A stretch of DNA of 64,000 nt from Streptomyces albofaciens JCM 4342 (GTDB lineage: Bacteria > Actinomycetota > Actinomycetes > Streptomycetales > Streptomycetaceae). Each line of letters starts with the position of its first letter. Positions within the stretch are counted from its first letter, which is position 1. The notes below the pieces were generated by a model. The model ran no database searches. It saw nothing but the letters and a program-made list of their open reading frames with translations, and was not told the DNA's origin. The stretch spans positions 3,311,001 through 3,375,000 of the forward strand of contig NZ_PDCM01000002.1 of assembly GCF_008634025.1 (NCBI RefSeq). The letters are read 5' to 3'. Below are positions 52,972-61,405 of this stretch, one piece after another. A program made the position numbers and the translations under genes.

Positions 52972-53036
52972 GCCCGTCCGACGCCCGTCCGCCCTCCGGT
53001 CCCGGCGGCGCCCCGATCGGCAGCGCGTCCGGATGA
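52968..53036 (+). CDS. 22-codon coupling ORF between ATPase 2 and permease 2
   Basis: ATG 52968 overlaps the ATPase stop (ATGA). The frame reads MSPSDARPPSGPGGAPIGSA plus SG and stops at 53034-53036, overlapping ATG 53033 of permease 2, again as ATGA. It may work as a translational relay. Alternatively it may be the original N-terminus of the permease separated by a frameshift, since in unit 1 the permease itself starts at this overlap. A product is not proven. Confidence 0.45.
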   Translation: MSPSDARPPSGPGGAPIGSASG

Positions 53037-55477
53037 CGCTGCTCGGCCCCCGTACCAACGGCGCACCCGCCGGACGCGGCGTCCCGTCGAGCGAAGCCGC
53101 CGGACCTACGCTCCCGGCCATGCCCGACTCCCCGCCCGCGGGTCCCGCCGCCTGGCTCCGCGACCTGGTCATGGGCCTGCGCTTCGCCGCGAGCGGCGGC
53201 CGGGAGGGCTGGGTCCGTACGGCCCTGACCGCCGTCGGTGTCGGTCTCGGCGTCGCCGTCCTGTTCCTCGGCGCGTCCGTGCCCTCCCTGCTCGACTCCT
53301 GGCACGGCCGGGAGAAGGCGCGCGAGAACCTCGGGCAGGCGCACGCGCCGCGGCCCGCCGACAACACGCTCCTGTACGCCCGCGCGGACACCCGCTTCCA
53401 CCACCAGGACATTCGCGGCCGGCTGGTACGGCCCGACGGCACCCGCCCGCCGAAGCCGCCGGGCGTCGCCGAACTCCCGCGCCCGGGAACCATGCTGGTC
53501 TCCCCCGCCCTCAAGGAACTGCTGGACTCGTCCGGCGGCAGGGCGCTGCGCGAACGGCTCCCGTACCGCGTGGTGGGCACGATCGGTGACGACGGGCTGC
53601 GGGGCCCGGCCGAACTGACCTATCTCGCGGGCAGTTCCGCGCTGTCCGAACAGCGCGGGGCCGACCGCATCGACCACTTCGGGATGGAGTTCGTCCAGCG
53701 CCCGATGCGGGCCCCGGCGGTGGTGCTGGTCATCATGACGTGCGTGGCGCTGCTGACGCCGGTCATGGTCTTCATCGGCACGTCCGTACGGTTCGGCAAC
53801 GAGCGCCGCGAACAGCGGCTCGCCGCGCTGCGCCTGGTCGGCGCGGACGTCCGCACGACCCGCCGGATCGCCGCCGGGGAAGCGCTGCTCGGCTCGCTGG
53901 CGGGCCTGCTGCTGGGCGCCGGGTTCTTCCTCGGCGGGCGGCAGCTGGCCTCGGTGGTGACGCTGTGGGACATCAACGTCTTCCCGTCGGACATCGTGCC
54001 GGACCCGCTGCTGGCCGCGCTGATCGCGGTGCTGGTGCCGGCCGCCGCCGTGCTGGTGACGCTGTTCGCGCAGCGCGGGGTGACGGTCGAGCCGCTGGGC
54101 GTCGTCCGCAACCGGCCGCCGGTGCGGCGGCGCCTGTGGTGGCGGCCGCTGGTGCCGCTGACCGGTGCCGGGCTGCTGGTGACGGTCTCGCGGGACGTCG
54201 GCCGGGTGGACAGCCCGCTCAACACGATCTGGCTGGCCACCGGCGCGACACTGCTGCTGCTCGGCGTCACGGCGCTGCTGCCGTGGCTGGTCGACGCGGT
54301 GGTCCGGCGGCTGCGCGGCGGCCCGGTGCCCTGGCAGCTGGCCACCCGCCGCCTCCAGCTGAACAGCGGCGCCGCCACCCGCGCGGTCGCCGGGATCACC
54401 GTCGCGGTCGCCGGGGCCATCGCCGTCCACATGACCTTCACCGGCATGCAGGCCGGTTTCGCCGGGGCCTACGCCCGTAACAGCCCGGTGGTCGAGATGA
54501 CCGGGCGGACCGACGGCTGGGCGCAGGTCCGGCACGCGCTCACGCTGCTGCGCGGCACCGAGGGGGTCCGTACCGCCGGCGGCACGATCGACTCGACCGT
54601 CGCGGCGGCCGACGACCGCGGCCGGTACGTGGACGGCAGCGACTTCCGGATGGCGGACAGTGTGTTCGCCACCGTCGGCGACTGCGCCCAACTGGCCCTG
54701 ATCGCCGACCTCGGCTCCTGCCGGGACGGCGACGTCTTCTTCACCGACAACCTGGAGGACCGCGCCTTCGTACGGCCGGGCGCCCGGCTCAACCTCGACC
54801 CGCCCGAGGGCGTCGGCCCCGTCCGCCCCCCGCAGCCGTGGACGCTGCCCGCCACGGCGCGCCCGGTCCGGGCGAAGGCCGACGACGACGGTCTGACCAC
54901 CCACGGCATCCTGATCACCCCGTCCGCGGTGGACGTCGGCCGGATGCACCAGCCCCTCATGCACCTGAGCGTCCGCTACGACCCGCGCACGCCGGACGCG
55001 GTGGAGCACATCCGTACCACCGCCGCGCGGATCAACCCGACGCTGGGCGTGATCGCGCGGGCCGAGAACCAGCACGACGGGCAGTACGACAGTCTGCGCA
55101 CCGGCTTGTTCATCGGCGCGGTGGTCACCCTGCTGCTGATCGGCGCGGGCCTGGTGATCTCCACCGTGGAGCAGTTGTACGAGCACCGGCGCCTGCTGGC
55201 GGCGCTGGACGCGTTCGGCACCCGCCGCGCCACGCTCGGCTGGTCGGTCCTGTGGCAGACCGCGATCCCCGTCGTGCTGGGCCTGCTGCTCGCCGTCGGC
55301 GGCGGGCTGGCGCTGGGCGCCCTGCTGCTGTCGCTGATCGACAGTGCGGTGTTCGTGGACTGGCCGGTGGTGGCGGGCATGGCGGGCGCGGGGGCGGCGG
55401 TGATCCTGCTGGTGACGGTGGTCAGCCTGCCGCCGCTGTGGCGGATGATGCGGCCGGACGGCCTACGGACGGAGTGA
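53033..55477 (+). CDS. FtsX/MacB-like ABC permease 2
   Basis: An 814-aa permease starting at ATG 53033, with the same architecture as the other two. WLRDLVMGLRFAASGGREGW opens the conserved part. FIGTSVRFGNERREQRLAAL is the first coupling segment, and WQLATRRLQLNSGAATRAVA precedes the central helix. The end is SLPPLWRMMRPDGLRTE. The second extracytoplasmic domain has C-x11-C-RDGDVFF. The N-terminal 30-40 residues are poorly conserved. The alternative start ATG (MPDSPPAGPAAW, codon 30) would align better with permease 1. The next permease begins 6 nt after the stop. Confidence 0.92.
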   Translation: MTLLGPRTNGAPAGRGVPSSEAAGPTLPAMPDSPPAGPAAWLRDLVMGLRFAASGGREGWVRTALTAVGVGLGVAVLFLGASVPSLLDSWHGREKARENLGQAHAPRPADNTLLYARADTRFHHQDIRGRLVRPDGTRPPKPPGVAELPRPGTMLVSPALKELLDSSGGRALRERLPYRVVGTIGDDGLRGPAELTYLAGSSALSEQRGADRIDHFGMEFVQRPMRAPAVVLVIMTCVALLTPVMVFIGTSVRFGNERREQRLAALRLVGADVRTTRRIAAGEALLGSLAGLLLGAGFFLGGRQLASVVTLWDINVFPSDIVPDPLLAALIAVLVPAAAVLVTLFAQRGVTVEPLGVVRNRPPVRRRLWWRPLVPLTGAGLLVTVSRDVGRVDSPLNTIWLATGATLLLLGVTALLPWLVDAVVRRLRGGPVPWQLATRRLQLNSGAATRAVAGITVAVAGAIAVHMTFTGMQAGFAGAYARNSPVVEMTGRTDGWAQVRHALTLLRGTEGVRTAGGTIDSTVAAADDRGRYVDGSDFRMADSVFATVGDCAQLALIADLGSCRDGDVFFTDNLEDRAFVRPGARLNLDPPEGVGPVRPPQPWTLPATARPVRAKADDDGLTTHGILITPSAVDVGRMHQPLMHLSVRYDPRTPDAVEHIRTTAARINPTLGVIARAENQHDGQYDSLRTGLFIGAVVTLLLIGAGLVISTVEQLYEHRRLLAALDAFGTRRATLGWSVLWQTAIPVVLGLLLAVGGGLALGALLLSLIDSAVFVDWPVVAGMAGAGAAVILLVTVVSLPPLWRMMRPDGLRTE

Positions 55478-55483
55478 ACGCAG

Positions 55484-57910
55484 GTGGGGGAATCCCGACG
55501 GCACCGGGCCCGGCGCTGGTGCCGTGATCTTTCCATGGGCGTACGGTTCGCCGTCGACGGCGGGCGGGAGGGCCGGCTCCGCACGGCGCTGACCGCGCTC
55601 GGCGTGGGGCTGGGCGTCGCCGTCCTGCTGCTGGCCGCGGCCGTCCCGCACGCCGTGGCCACGGCGGTCGCACGCGACAACGCCCGCTCCGACGGGGTGT
55701 TCGAGGGCACCCGTCCCAGCGCCCGTTCGCTGCTGGTCGCCGAGACCGACACCACCTATCGGCGGCAGCCCGTACGCGGCCGGCTGGTGCAGCCCGACGG
55801 CGGCCGGCCCGCCCTGCCGCCCGGCGTGACCCGGCTGCCGGACCCCGGCGAGATGGTCGTCTCACCGGCCCTCGCCGACCTGCTGGCCTCCCCGGACGGC
55901 ACGCTGCTGCGCGACCGCTTCCCCGGCGTCCGCGTCGTGGGGCGGATCGGCGACGAGGGGCTGGCCGGCCCGGGTGAACTGGCCTACTACCAGGGGACGG
56001 ACCGGCTCACCGGCACCGGCTCCGGTGTGACGCGGCTCCAGGGCTTCGGCCGCGGCCTCGACCCGCACGACTCCGGGGAGGCCGCCGCCGGCAAACCGGT
56101 GGTGCTGCTGACCGTCCTCGTCGGATGCGCCGCGCTGCTCACCCCGGTGGCCGTGTTCATCGCGGTGGCCGTGCGGTTCGGCGGGGAGCGCCGCGACCGG
56201 CGGCTGGCCGCGCTGCGGCTGGTGGGCACCGACCGGGCCACGACCCGGCGGATCGCGGCCGGCGAGGCCCTGGCCGGATCGCTGCTGGGCCTCCTCACGG
56301 GCGCCGCCCTCTTCCTCGCGGTCCGCTACCCGGTCGCACGGATACGGGTGCTGGGCCTCGGCGTCTTCCCCTCCGACGTGGTGCCCGACCCGTGGCTGAC
56401 GGCGCTCGTCGCGGTGGCCGTGCCGGCCTGTTCGGTCGGCGTCGCGCTGTTCACGATGCGCCGGGTCACGGTCGAACCGCTCGGCGTGACCCGCTCCGCA
56501 CCGGCGGTACGGCGCCGTCTGTGGTGGCGGCTGCTGCTTCCCGCCGCGGGCGTCGCGCTGCTGTGGCCGAAGGCGGCCGGTGACGCGGCGATCGTGGGCA
56601 CCAGGGCCGGGGCCCAGGTGGTCGCGGGCACCTCGCTGCTCCTGCTGGGCGTGGCGGCGGTGCTGCCGTGGCTGCTGGACGCGGTGGTCTCCCGGTTCGG
56701 CGGGGGCGGCGCGCCGTCCTGGCAACTGGCCGTGCGGCGCCTCCAGTTGAGCACGACCGCGGCGGCGCGCTCGGTCAGCGGCATCACCGTGGCGGTCGCC
56801 GGAGCCGTCGCGGTGCAACTGCTGCTGGCGGGCGTGCGGACCACCGACCCGTCGCTGTCGTACCAGTCGTACCGGCCGTCCGACGCGCACCAGGTTCAGG
56901 TCGGCACCTGGTACGGACACCGGCTCGACACCCCTGCCGCCGAGGTGTTCCAGCGGCTGCGGGGCACCACCGGCGTGCGGAACGCGTACGGTGTGCTGCT
57001 CGACAGCGCGGAGCCCTTGTCGAGCGGCAGGCCCGACCCGGACGCGGGGACCGTCAGGGAGTCCTACGCGCTGGCCGTCGGCGACTGCGGCGCGCTGCGC
57101 AGGCTGGCCCGTATCGACCGGTGCGCGGACGGCGACGCGTTCCTCAGCCGGGGCAGCGGCATTCCGGACGACCCCGCCGACTCCGAAGCGCCACGCCTCC
57201 CGGCTCCCGGCGCGCGGCTGGTCATCTCCCCCGATTCCGGCCCGGAGGCCGCCCGCAACCCCACCACCTGGACGCTTCCGCACACCGCGCGCACCGTCGC
57301 CCCGCGCGCCAACTTCTTCTCCCTGGCGCAGACCAAGATCCTGGCCACACCCGGCGCCCTGGACCCCGCGCTGCTGCGGGCCCCGGTCGCCGAGGCCGAG
57401 GTCCATCTCGACCCGGGCCGCCCGGACGCGGTCGAGTACGTACGCAACGCGGCCGCGCGCGTCGATCCGCTGCTGCACGTGTCGGCACCGGGTGGCGGCC
57501 TGCGGGAACCCGGCGTGTACGACATCGTCGGCTCGGCGCTCCAGTCGGGCGCGGTGGGCGTGCTGTGCCTCATCGGCGCGGGCCTGCTCATCTCCGTACT
57601 GGAACAACTCCGCGAGCGCAGGCGGCTGTTGTCCGCCCTGGACGCCTTCGGCACCCCGCGCCGCACGCTCGGCCGGTCGGTGCTGTGGCAGACCGCCGTC
57701 CCCGTCGTCCTCGGGCTGGCGCTGGCCGTCGGCTGCGGTCTGGGCCTCGGCCTTGTGCTGCTGCACCTGGTCGGCAAGCCGGCGCTGCCGGACTGGCCGG
57801 GAATCGCCGCCCTCACCGGTACGGCCGGGGCGGTGATCCTCGCGGTGACGGCGCTCAGCCTGCCGCCGCTGTGGCGGATGATGCGGCCGGACGGGCTGCG
57901 TACGGAATAG
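55484..57910 (+). CDS. FtsX/MacB-like ABC permease 3 (orphan, no own ATPase)
   Basis: An 808-aa permease from GTG 55484, with GGAG 9 nt upstream inside the previous gene's end. WCRDLSMGVRFAVDGGREGR, FIAVAVRFGGERRDRRLAAL, WQLAVRRLQLSTTAAARSVS and SLPPLWRMMRPDGLRTE mirror the other two. The extracytoplasmic cysteine motif is C-x11-C-ADGDAFL. No ATPase gene follows, so it probably pairs with the unit 2 ATPase, possibly as a heterodimer with permease 2. The stop codon region is duplicated downstream as a 33-bp repeat. Confidence 0.92.
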   Translation: MGESRRHRARRWCRDLSMGVRFAVDGGREGRLRTALTALGVGLGVAVLLLAAAVPHAVATAVARDNARSDGVFEGTRPSARSLLVAETDTTYRRQPVRGRLVQPDGGRPALPPGVTRLPDPGEMVVSPALADLLASPDGTLLRDRFPGVRVVGRIGDEGLAGPGELAYYQGTDRLTGTGSGVTRLQGFGRGLDPHDSGEAAAGKPVVLLTVLVGCAALLTPVAVFIAVAVRFGGERRDRRLAALRLVGTDRATTRRIAAGEALAGSLLGLLTGAALFLAVRYPVARIRVLGLGVFPSDVVPDPWLTALVAVAVPACSVGVALFTMRRVTVEPLGVTRSAPAVRRRLWWRLLLPAAGVALLWPKAAGDAAIVGTRAGAQVVAGTSLLLLGVAAVLPWLLDAVVSRFGGGGAPSWQLAVRRLQLSTTAAARSVSGITVAVAGAVAVQLLLAGVRTTDPSLSYQSYRPSDAHQVQVGTWYGHRLDTPAAEVFQRLRGTTGVRNAYGVLLDSAEPLSSGRPDPDAGTVRESYALAVGDCGALRRLARIDRCADGDAFLSRGSGIPDDPADSEAPRLPAPGARLVISPDSGPEAARNPTTWTLPHTARTVAPRANFFSLAQTKILATPGALDPALLRAPVAEAEVHLDPGRPDAVEYVRNAAARVDPLLHVSAPGGGLREPGVYDIVGSALQSGAVGVLCLIGAGLLISVLEQLRERRRLLSALDAFGTPRRTLGRSVLWQTAVPVVLGLALAVGCGLGLGLVLLHLVGKPALPDWPGIAALTGTAGAVILAVTALSLPPLWRMMRPDGLRTE

Positions 57911-57964
57911 GCGGGGCGGGCGGACATGCCGCGTACGGAGTAGGCGGGGGCGGGCGGACATGCT
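57898..57964 (+). repeat. 33-bp direct repeat containing the permease 3 stop codon
   Basis: GCGTACGGAATAGGCGGGGC plus GGGCGGACATGCC (57898-57930) is repeated as GCGTACGGAGTAGGCGGGGG plus CGGGCGGACATGCT (57931-57964). The TAG of copy one is the gene's stop. Confidence 0.92.
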
Positions 57965-57988
57965 GCCTGCGGGGCCGCCCCGCCCGCC

Positions 57989-58945
57989 TCACTCCACGAT
58001 CCGTACCGGAAGCCCCCGCATCGCCTCGCGCAGCGCCGCCGCGAACTCCTCGAACTCGCTCTGGCGTGCCGCGCCGGACCGCATCGCCAGGGCGATCCGC
58101 CGGGACGGTGCCGGGTCGGCGAAGTAGCCGGTCGTCAGCTGGTCGTTGCGCGCGGTCTCGACGCGCAGCGCGGTGCGCGGCAGGAGTGTGACGCCCAGGC
58201 CGCCCGCGACCAGTTGCACCAGGGTGGACAGTCCGGCCGCGCTGGTCGTCACCGGCGCGCCGTCCTCGCGGCCCGCCTCCCGGCAGATGTCCAGCGCCTG
58301 GTCGCGCAGGCAGTGGCCCTCGTCCAGCAGCAGCAGGTCCATGTCCTTCAGGGCCTCCCGCGGGATGTCCCCGCGGCCGCCCAGCCAGTGGTCCTGGGGC
58401 GCGACCAGGACGAAGTCCTCGTCGAAGAGCGGCAGTTCGGTGACTGTCGGGGCGCCCAGCGGGACCGCCAGCAGCAGCAGGTCGAGCCGGCCCTGCTGGA
58501 GGCCGTCCAGCAGCGAGCCGGTCTGCTCCTCGTGGACCTGGAGGTCGAGGTCCGGGTAGCGGTCGTGGACGAGCCGCAGCACGGTCGGGAGCAGGTACGG
58601 GGCGACGGTCGGGATCACCCCGAGCCGGAGCACGCCGGTGAACGGCGCGCGGGCCGCCTCCGCCTCCTCCATGAGGTCACCGACCGCTTCCAGGACGGTA
58701 CGGGCCCGGGCCGCGACCCGCTCCCCGGCCGGCGAGAGCAGCACCTTGCGGGTGGTCCGTTCCAGCAGCTGTACGCCGAGGGCCTCCTCCAGCGCGGAGA
58801 CGGCGCCGGACAGTGCGGGCTGGCTCATGCCGATCTCGGCCGCGGCCTCGCGGAAGTGCAGGTGCTCGGCCACGGCGACAAAGGCCCGCAGCTGCGCCAG
58901 ACTGGGCTGTCGCGGACGGGTCCCGGCATTCGTGGGGGACGCCAC
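57989..58945 (-). CDS. oxyR: Hydrogen-peroxide-sensing LysR regulator OxyR
   Basis: LysR-type activator of peroxide defence, 318 aa. The N-terminal helix-turn-helix is QLRAFVAVAEHLHFREAAAE/IGMSQPALSGAVSALEEALG. The redox cysteines are Cys212 and Cys221 in DEGHCLRDQALDICRE, matching the OxyR disulfide switch. The C-terminus has GLGVTLLPRTAL. GTG 58945 has GGAGGTGG about 7 nt upstream. In other streptomycetes oxyR is immediately divergent from ahpC. Here 1.2 kb and an lsr2 gene intervene, so OxyR must act at a distance from its own promoter to reach ahpC. Confidence 0.93.
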   Translation of the reverse strand: MASPTNAGTRPRQPSLAQLRAFVAVAEHLHFREAAAEIGMSQPALSGAVSALEEALGVQLLERTTRKVLLSPAGERVAARARTVLEAVGDLMEEAEAARAPFTGVLRLGVIPTVAPYLLPTVLRLVHDRYPDLDLQVHEEQTGSLLDGLQQGRLDLLLLAVPLGAPTVTELPLFDEDFVLVAPQDHWLGGRGDIPREALKDMDLLLLDEGHCLRDQALDICREAGREDGAPVTTSAAGLSTLVQLVAGGLGVTLLPRTALRVETARNDQLTTGYFADPAPSRRIALAMRSGAARQSEFEEFAAALREAMRGLPVRIVE

Positions 58946-59488
58946 CGATAGCCACCTCCGATCAGGACCGTCCAGTCTAATGGCGTCCGGACGCGCTCCA
59001 CGGACCGGAGATTTCCGCGGCGGGTTCCGGCGGGCGGGCTGCCGGACAATTGCCACGGCGGGTTACCGCCCGGTTTCAAGGCGGTGTCCGCGGGCGTCCA
59101 CCGGGGCGGCCGGCGACCGTACATTCCGGCCTCCAGGGATTCCCCCAGTCTTTTTCGCCGTCGGCCCGCCGGCTCCGGGATTGCCGCCCGGCCGGCCCGC
59201 GCCGGATTCTTCAGAGGCGGGCCGCGCATTTTGCGGGCACGGCGGCACACACGCCACACGGACACCTCGTAACGAGGCCGTCGCGGAAACGGATCCGCTC
59301 GGCGCGTACCGTTCGCGAATCGTGCGGTTCCGGCTTTTCCACGGCCGCAATCAGCCGCATTTCGGGCGGTGGCAGCCGTCGCCGTTTCCCCGGCGCACCG
59401 GCTGCCACCAGCACCTTTCAGCAGGCCGCGCCCCGGACAGCGGCGAAAGGGGCCACGGCGGCGGCATCGTCGCCGATGCCGCGGGGTC
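58946..59488. other. 543-bp gap between oxyR and lsr2
   Basis: No supported gene. The left 60 bp hold the oxyR ribosome site and presumably its promoter. The central part (59080-59440) has no recognisable coding frame and includes short CGGTTCCGGCTTTTCC-like AT-richer patches. The lsr2 terminator is at its right end. The region may be decayed sequence brought in with the lsr2 gene. Confidence 0.5.
59461..59482 (-). terminator. lsr2 terminator hairpin
   Basis: GCGGCATCG (59461-59469) and CGATGCCGC (59474-59482). A 9-bp perfect stem with a TCGC tetraloop, 7 bp after the lsr2 stop. Confidence 0.75.
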
Positions 59489-59830
59489 CTACTTGTTGGC
59501 GTTCTGGTACGCCTCACGGATTTCGGCCGACACGCGACCGCGCTCGTTCACCTCATAGCCGTTCTCCTTGGCCCAGGCGCGGATCTTCGCGGTCTCGCCC
59601 GAACCCGAGGAGGAGCCGCTCTTGCGCGCCCCGGCACCCGTCTTCATACGTCCGGTACGGCGTCCGGCCTTCAGGAACGGGCCGATCGCCTCCAGCAGCT
59701 TGTCGTAGCTGTCCGGCGCGAGGTCGACCTCGTAAGCAATACCGTCGACCGCGAGGGAGTGCGTGGCGACCTCCGAGGATTCTTCCCCGGTGAGGTCATC
59801 CGTGTAAATAGTGACGATCTTCTGTGCCAT
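59489..59830 (-). CDS. Lsr2-family nucleoid-associated protein
   Basis: A 113-aa H-NS-like protein that bridges AT-rich DNA and silences foreign genes. The N-terminal dimerisation domain has MAQKIVTIYTDDLTGEE and HSLAVDGIAYEVDLAPDSYD, and a Gly/Ser/Lys linker follows. The DNA-binding domain is TAKIRAWAKENGYEVNERGR with the minor-groove RGR at 97-99, then VSAEIREAYQ. It matches full-length Lsr2 in size. Streptomyces usually have two paralogues (Lsr2 and LsrL), and which this is cannot be decided here. ATG 59830 has TACAAT 7 nt upstream and no ribosome site, so it is likely leaderless. It lies between oxyR and ahpC. Confidence 0.93.
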   Translation of the reverse strand: MAQKIVTIYTDDLTGEESSEVATHSLAVDGIAYEVDLAPDSYDKLLEAIGPFLKAGRRTGRMKTGAGARKSGSSSGSGETAKIRAWAKENGYEVNERGRVSAEIREAYQNANK

Positions 59831-60058
59831 GCGGGTGATTGTACGTCTCGCGGCTCGCGATGGGGCGAAGCTTTGGCGAGGTGCACGATCCGGGGAACAT
59901 CGTTTCGGGGATAGCCGGTGGATTCCCCGGATTCCCGTCCCTTTTCGACCGATCCGGCATTGTTGTGCACGAGCCTGCCCGACCTGGAACACCTCACCCG
60001 CATCTCGCGCACCCTTCCACCCCAGTCACCACCTCCCACCCCACCCCTCACGCGCGAC

Positions 60059-60097
60059 TGATAGCCAGTACCGATCAACGCTTCTCGATCTGGCTAT
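60059..60097. promoter_or_regulatory. Probable OxyR operator upstream of ahpC
   Basis: ATAGCCAG (60061-60068) and CTGGCTAT (60090-60097) form a perfect 8-bp inverted repeat. TGAT-N11-ATCA (60059-60077) is a LysR-type T-N11-A half. The extended symmetric site with ATAG/CTAT ends fits an OxyR tetramer footprint. A possible -10 (TAGGGA, 60127) lies 30 bp downstream, and ahpC starts at 60192. Confidence 0.65.
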
Positions 60098-60191
60098 TTC
60101 ACTGATCAATGAGGCCTGTGGCAGTGTAGGGAACCGTCCAACCCCTCGCGTAAGCCCTGTATCAGGACTTACGGCACACGAAGGAGAGCCT

Positions 60192-60746
60192 GTGCTCACT
60201 GTCGGTGACAAGTTCCCCGAGTTCGATCTGACCGCCTGCGTCTCCCTGGAGAAGGGCAAGGAGTTCGAGCAGATCAACCACAAGACCTACGAGGGCAAGT
60301 GGAAGATCGTCTTCGCCTGGCCCAAGGACTTCACCTTCGTCTGCCCCACCGAGATCGCCGCCTTCGGCAAGCTGAACGACGAGTTCGCCGACCGCGACGC
60401 CCAGATCCTCGGCTTCTCCGGTGACTCGGAGTTCGTGCACCACGCCTGGCGCAAGGACCACCCGGACCTGACCGACCTGCCCTTCCCCATGCTGGCCGAC
60501 TCCAAGCACGAGCTGATGCGCGCGCTCGGCATCGAGGGCGAGGACGGCTTCGCGCAGCGCGCCGTCTTCATCGTGGACCAGAACAACGAGATCCAGTTCA
60601 CCATGGTGACCGCCGGCTCCGTCGGCCGTAACCCCAAGGAGGTCCTGCGGGTCCTGGACGCCCTGCAGACCGACGAGCTGTGCCCCTGCAACTGGAGCAA
60701 GGGCGACGAGACCCTCGACCCGGTCGCGCTGCTCGCGGGCGAGTGA
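60192..60746 (+). CDS. ahpC: Alkyl hydroperoxide reductase AhpC (peroxiredoxin)
   Basis: Reduces organic and hydrogen peroxides. The protein is 184 aa. The peroxidatic cysteine is Cys51 in DFTFVCPTEIAAFGK; the resolving cysteines are in ELCPCNWSKGDETL near the C-terminus, as in actinobacterial AhpC reduced by AhpD. Other motifs are LGFSGDSEFVHHAWR and FTMVTAGSVGRNPKEVLRVL. GTG 60192 has AAGGAG 5 nt upstream. ahpD follows after 37 nt, and expression is expected under OxyR. Confidence 0.97.
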   Translation: MLTVGDKFPEFDLTACVSLEKGKEFEQINHKTYEGKWKIVFAWPKDFTFVCPTEIAAFGKLNDEFADRDAQILGFSGDSEFVHHAWRKDHPDLTDLPFPMLADSKHELMRALGIEGEDGFAQRAVFIVDQNNEIQFTMVTAGSVGRNPKEVLRVLDALQTDELCPCNWSKGDETLDPVALLAGE

Positions 60747-60783
60747 ACTGCGGCGAACAGCGGAACTGGAAGGCTGATCTGAC

Positions 60784-61317
60784 ATGGCTCTCGACGAGCT
60801 GAAGTCCGCGATCCCGGACTTCGCCAAGGACCTGAAGCTGAACCTCGGCTCGGTCATCGGCAACAGCGAGCTGCCCAAGCAGCAGCTCTGGGGCACCGTT
60901 CTGGCCTGCGCGATCGCCTCGCGCTCGCCGAAGGTGCTGCGCGAGCTGGAGCCGGAGGCCAAGGCCAACCTCTCCGACGAGGCCTACGCCGCGGCCAAGT
61001 CCGCCGCCGCCATCATGGCGATGAACAACGTGTTCTACCGGACCCGGCACCTGCTGTCGGACCCCGAGTACGGCACGATGCGCGCCGGCCTGCGGATGAA
61101 CGTCATCGGCAACCCGGGCGTGGAGAAGGTCGACTTCGAGCTGTGGTCGCTGGCCGTCTCGGCCATCAACGGCTGCGGCATGTGCCTGGACTCGCACGAG
61201 CAGGTGCTGCGCAAGGCCGGCGTGGACCGCGAGACGATCCTTGAGGCCATCAAGATCGCCTCCGTCCTCCAGGCCGTCGGCGCCACCCTCGACGCCGAGG
61301 CCACCCTCGCCGAGTAG
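60784..61317 (+). CDS. ahpD: Alkyl hydroperoxidase AhpD
   Basis: Thiol reductase that regenerates AhpC through a CxxC centre. The protein is 177 aa, standard size. [12 protein letters not shown] supplies Cys131, Cys134 and the proton-relay His138. Glu119 or nearby acidic residues ([11 protein letters not shown]) complete the relay known from M. tuberculosis AhpD. ATG 60784 has GGAAGG about 10 nt upstream. It is co-transcribed with ahpC, and a strong terminator follows at 61356. Confidence 0.96.
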   Translation: MALDELKSAIPDFAKDLKLNLGSVIGNSELPKQQLWGTVLACAIASRSPKVLRELEPEAKANLSDEAYAAAKSAAAIMAMNNVFYRTRHLLSDPEYGTMRAGLRMNVIGNPGVEKVDFELWSLAVSAINGCGMCLDSHEQVLRKAGVDRETILEAIKIASVLQAVGATLDAEATLAE

Positions 61318-61355
61318 GTGACCCGGGGGTGCCCGACGGCACCCGACCGGTACGA

Positions 61356-61390
61356 CAGAGCCCCGCGGACCGCCGGTCCGCGGGGCTCTG
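61356..61390 (+). terminator. ahpCD terminator
   Basis: CAGAGCCCCGCGGACC (61356-61371) and GGTCCGCGGGGCTCTG (61375-61390). A 16-bp perfect stem with a GCC loop, 39 bp past ahpD. The -10-like CATAAT of the next gene begins 2 bp later. Confidence 0.9.
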
Positions 61391-61405
61391 CGCATAATGA
61401 GGCAA

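Noticed and set aside
57898..57964. 33-bp direct repeat as a phage or integrative-element attachment site
   Set aside because: The copies are adjacent, with no element between them and no integrase or tRNA nearby; it fits the stop-codon tandem pattern instead.
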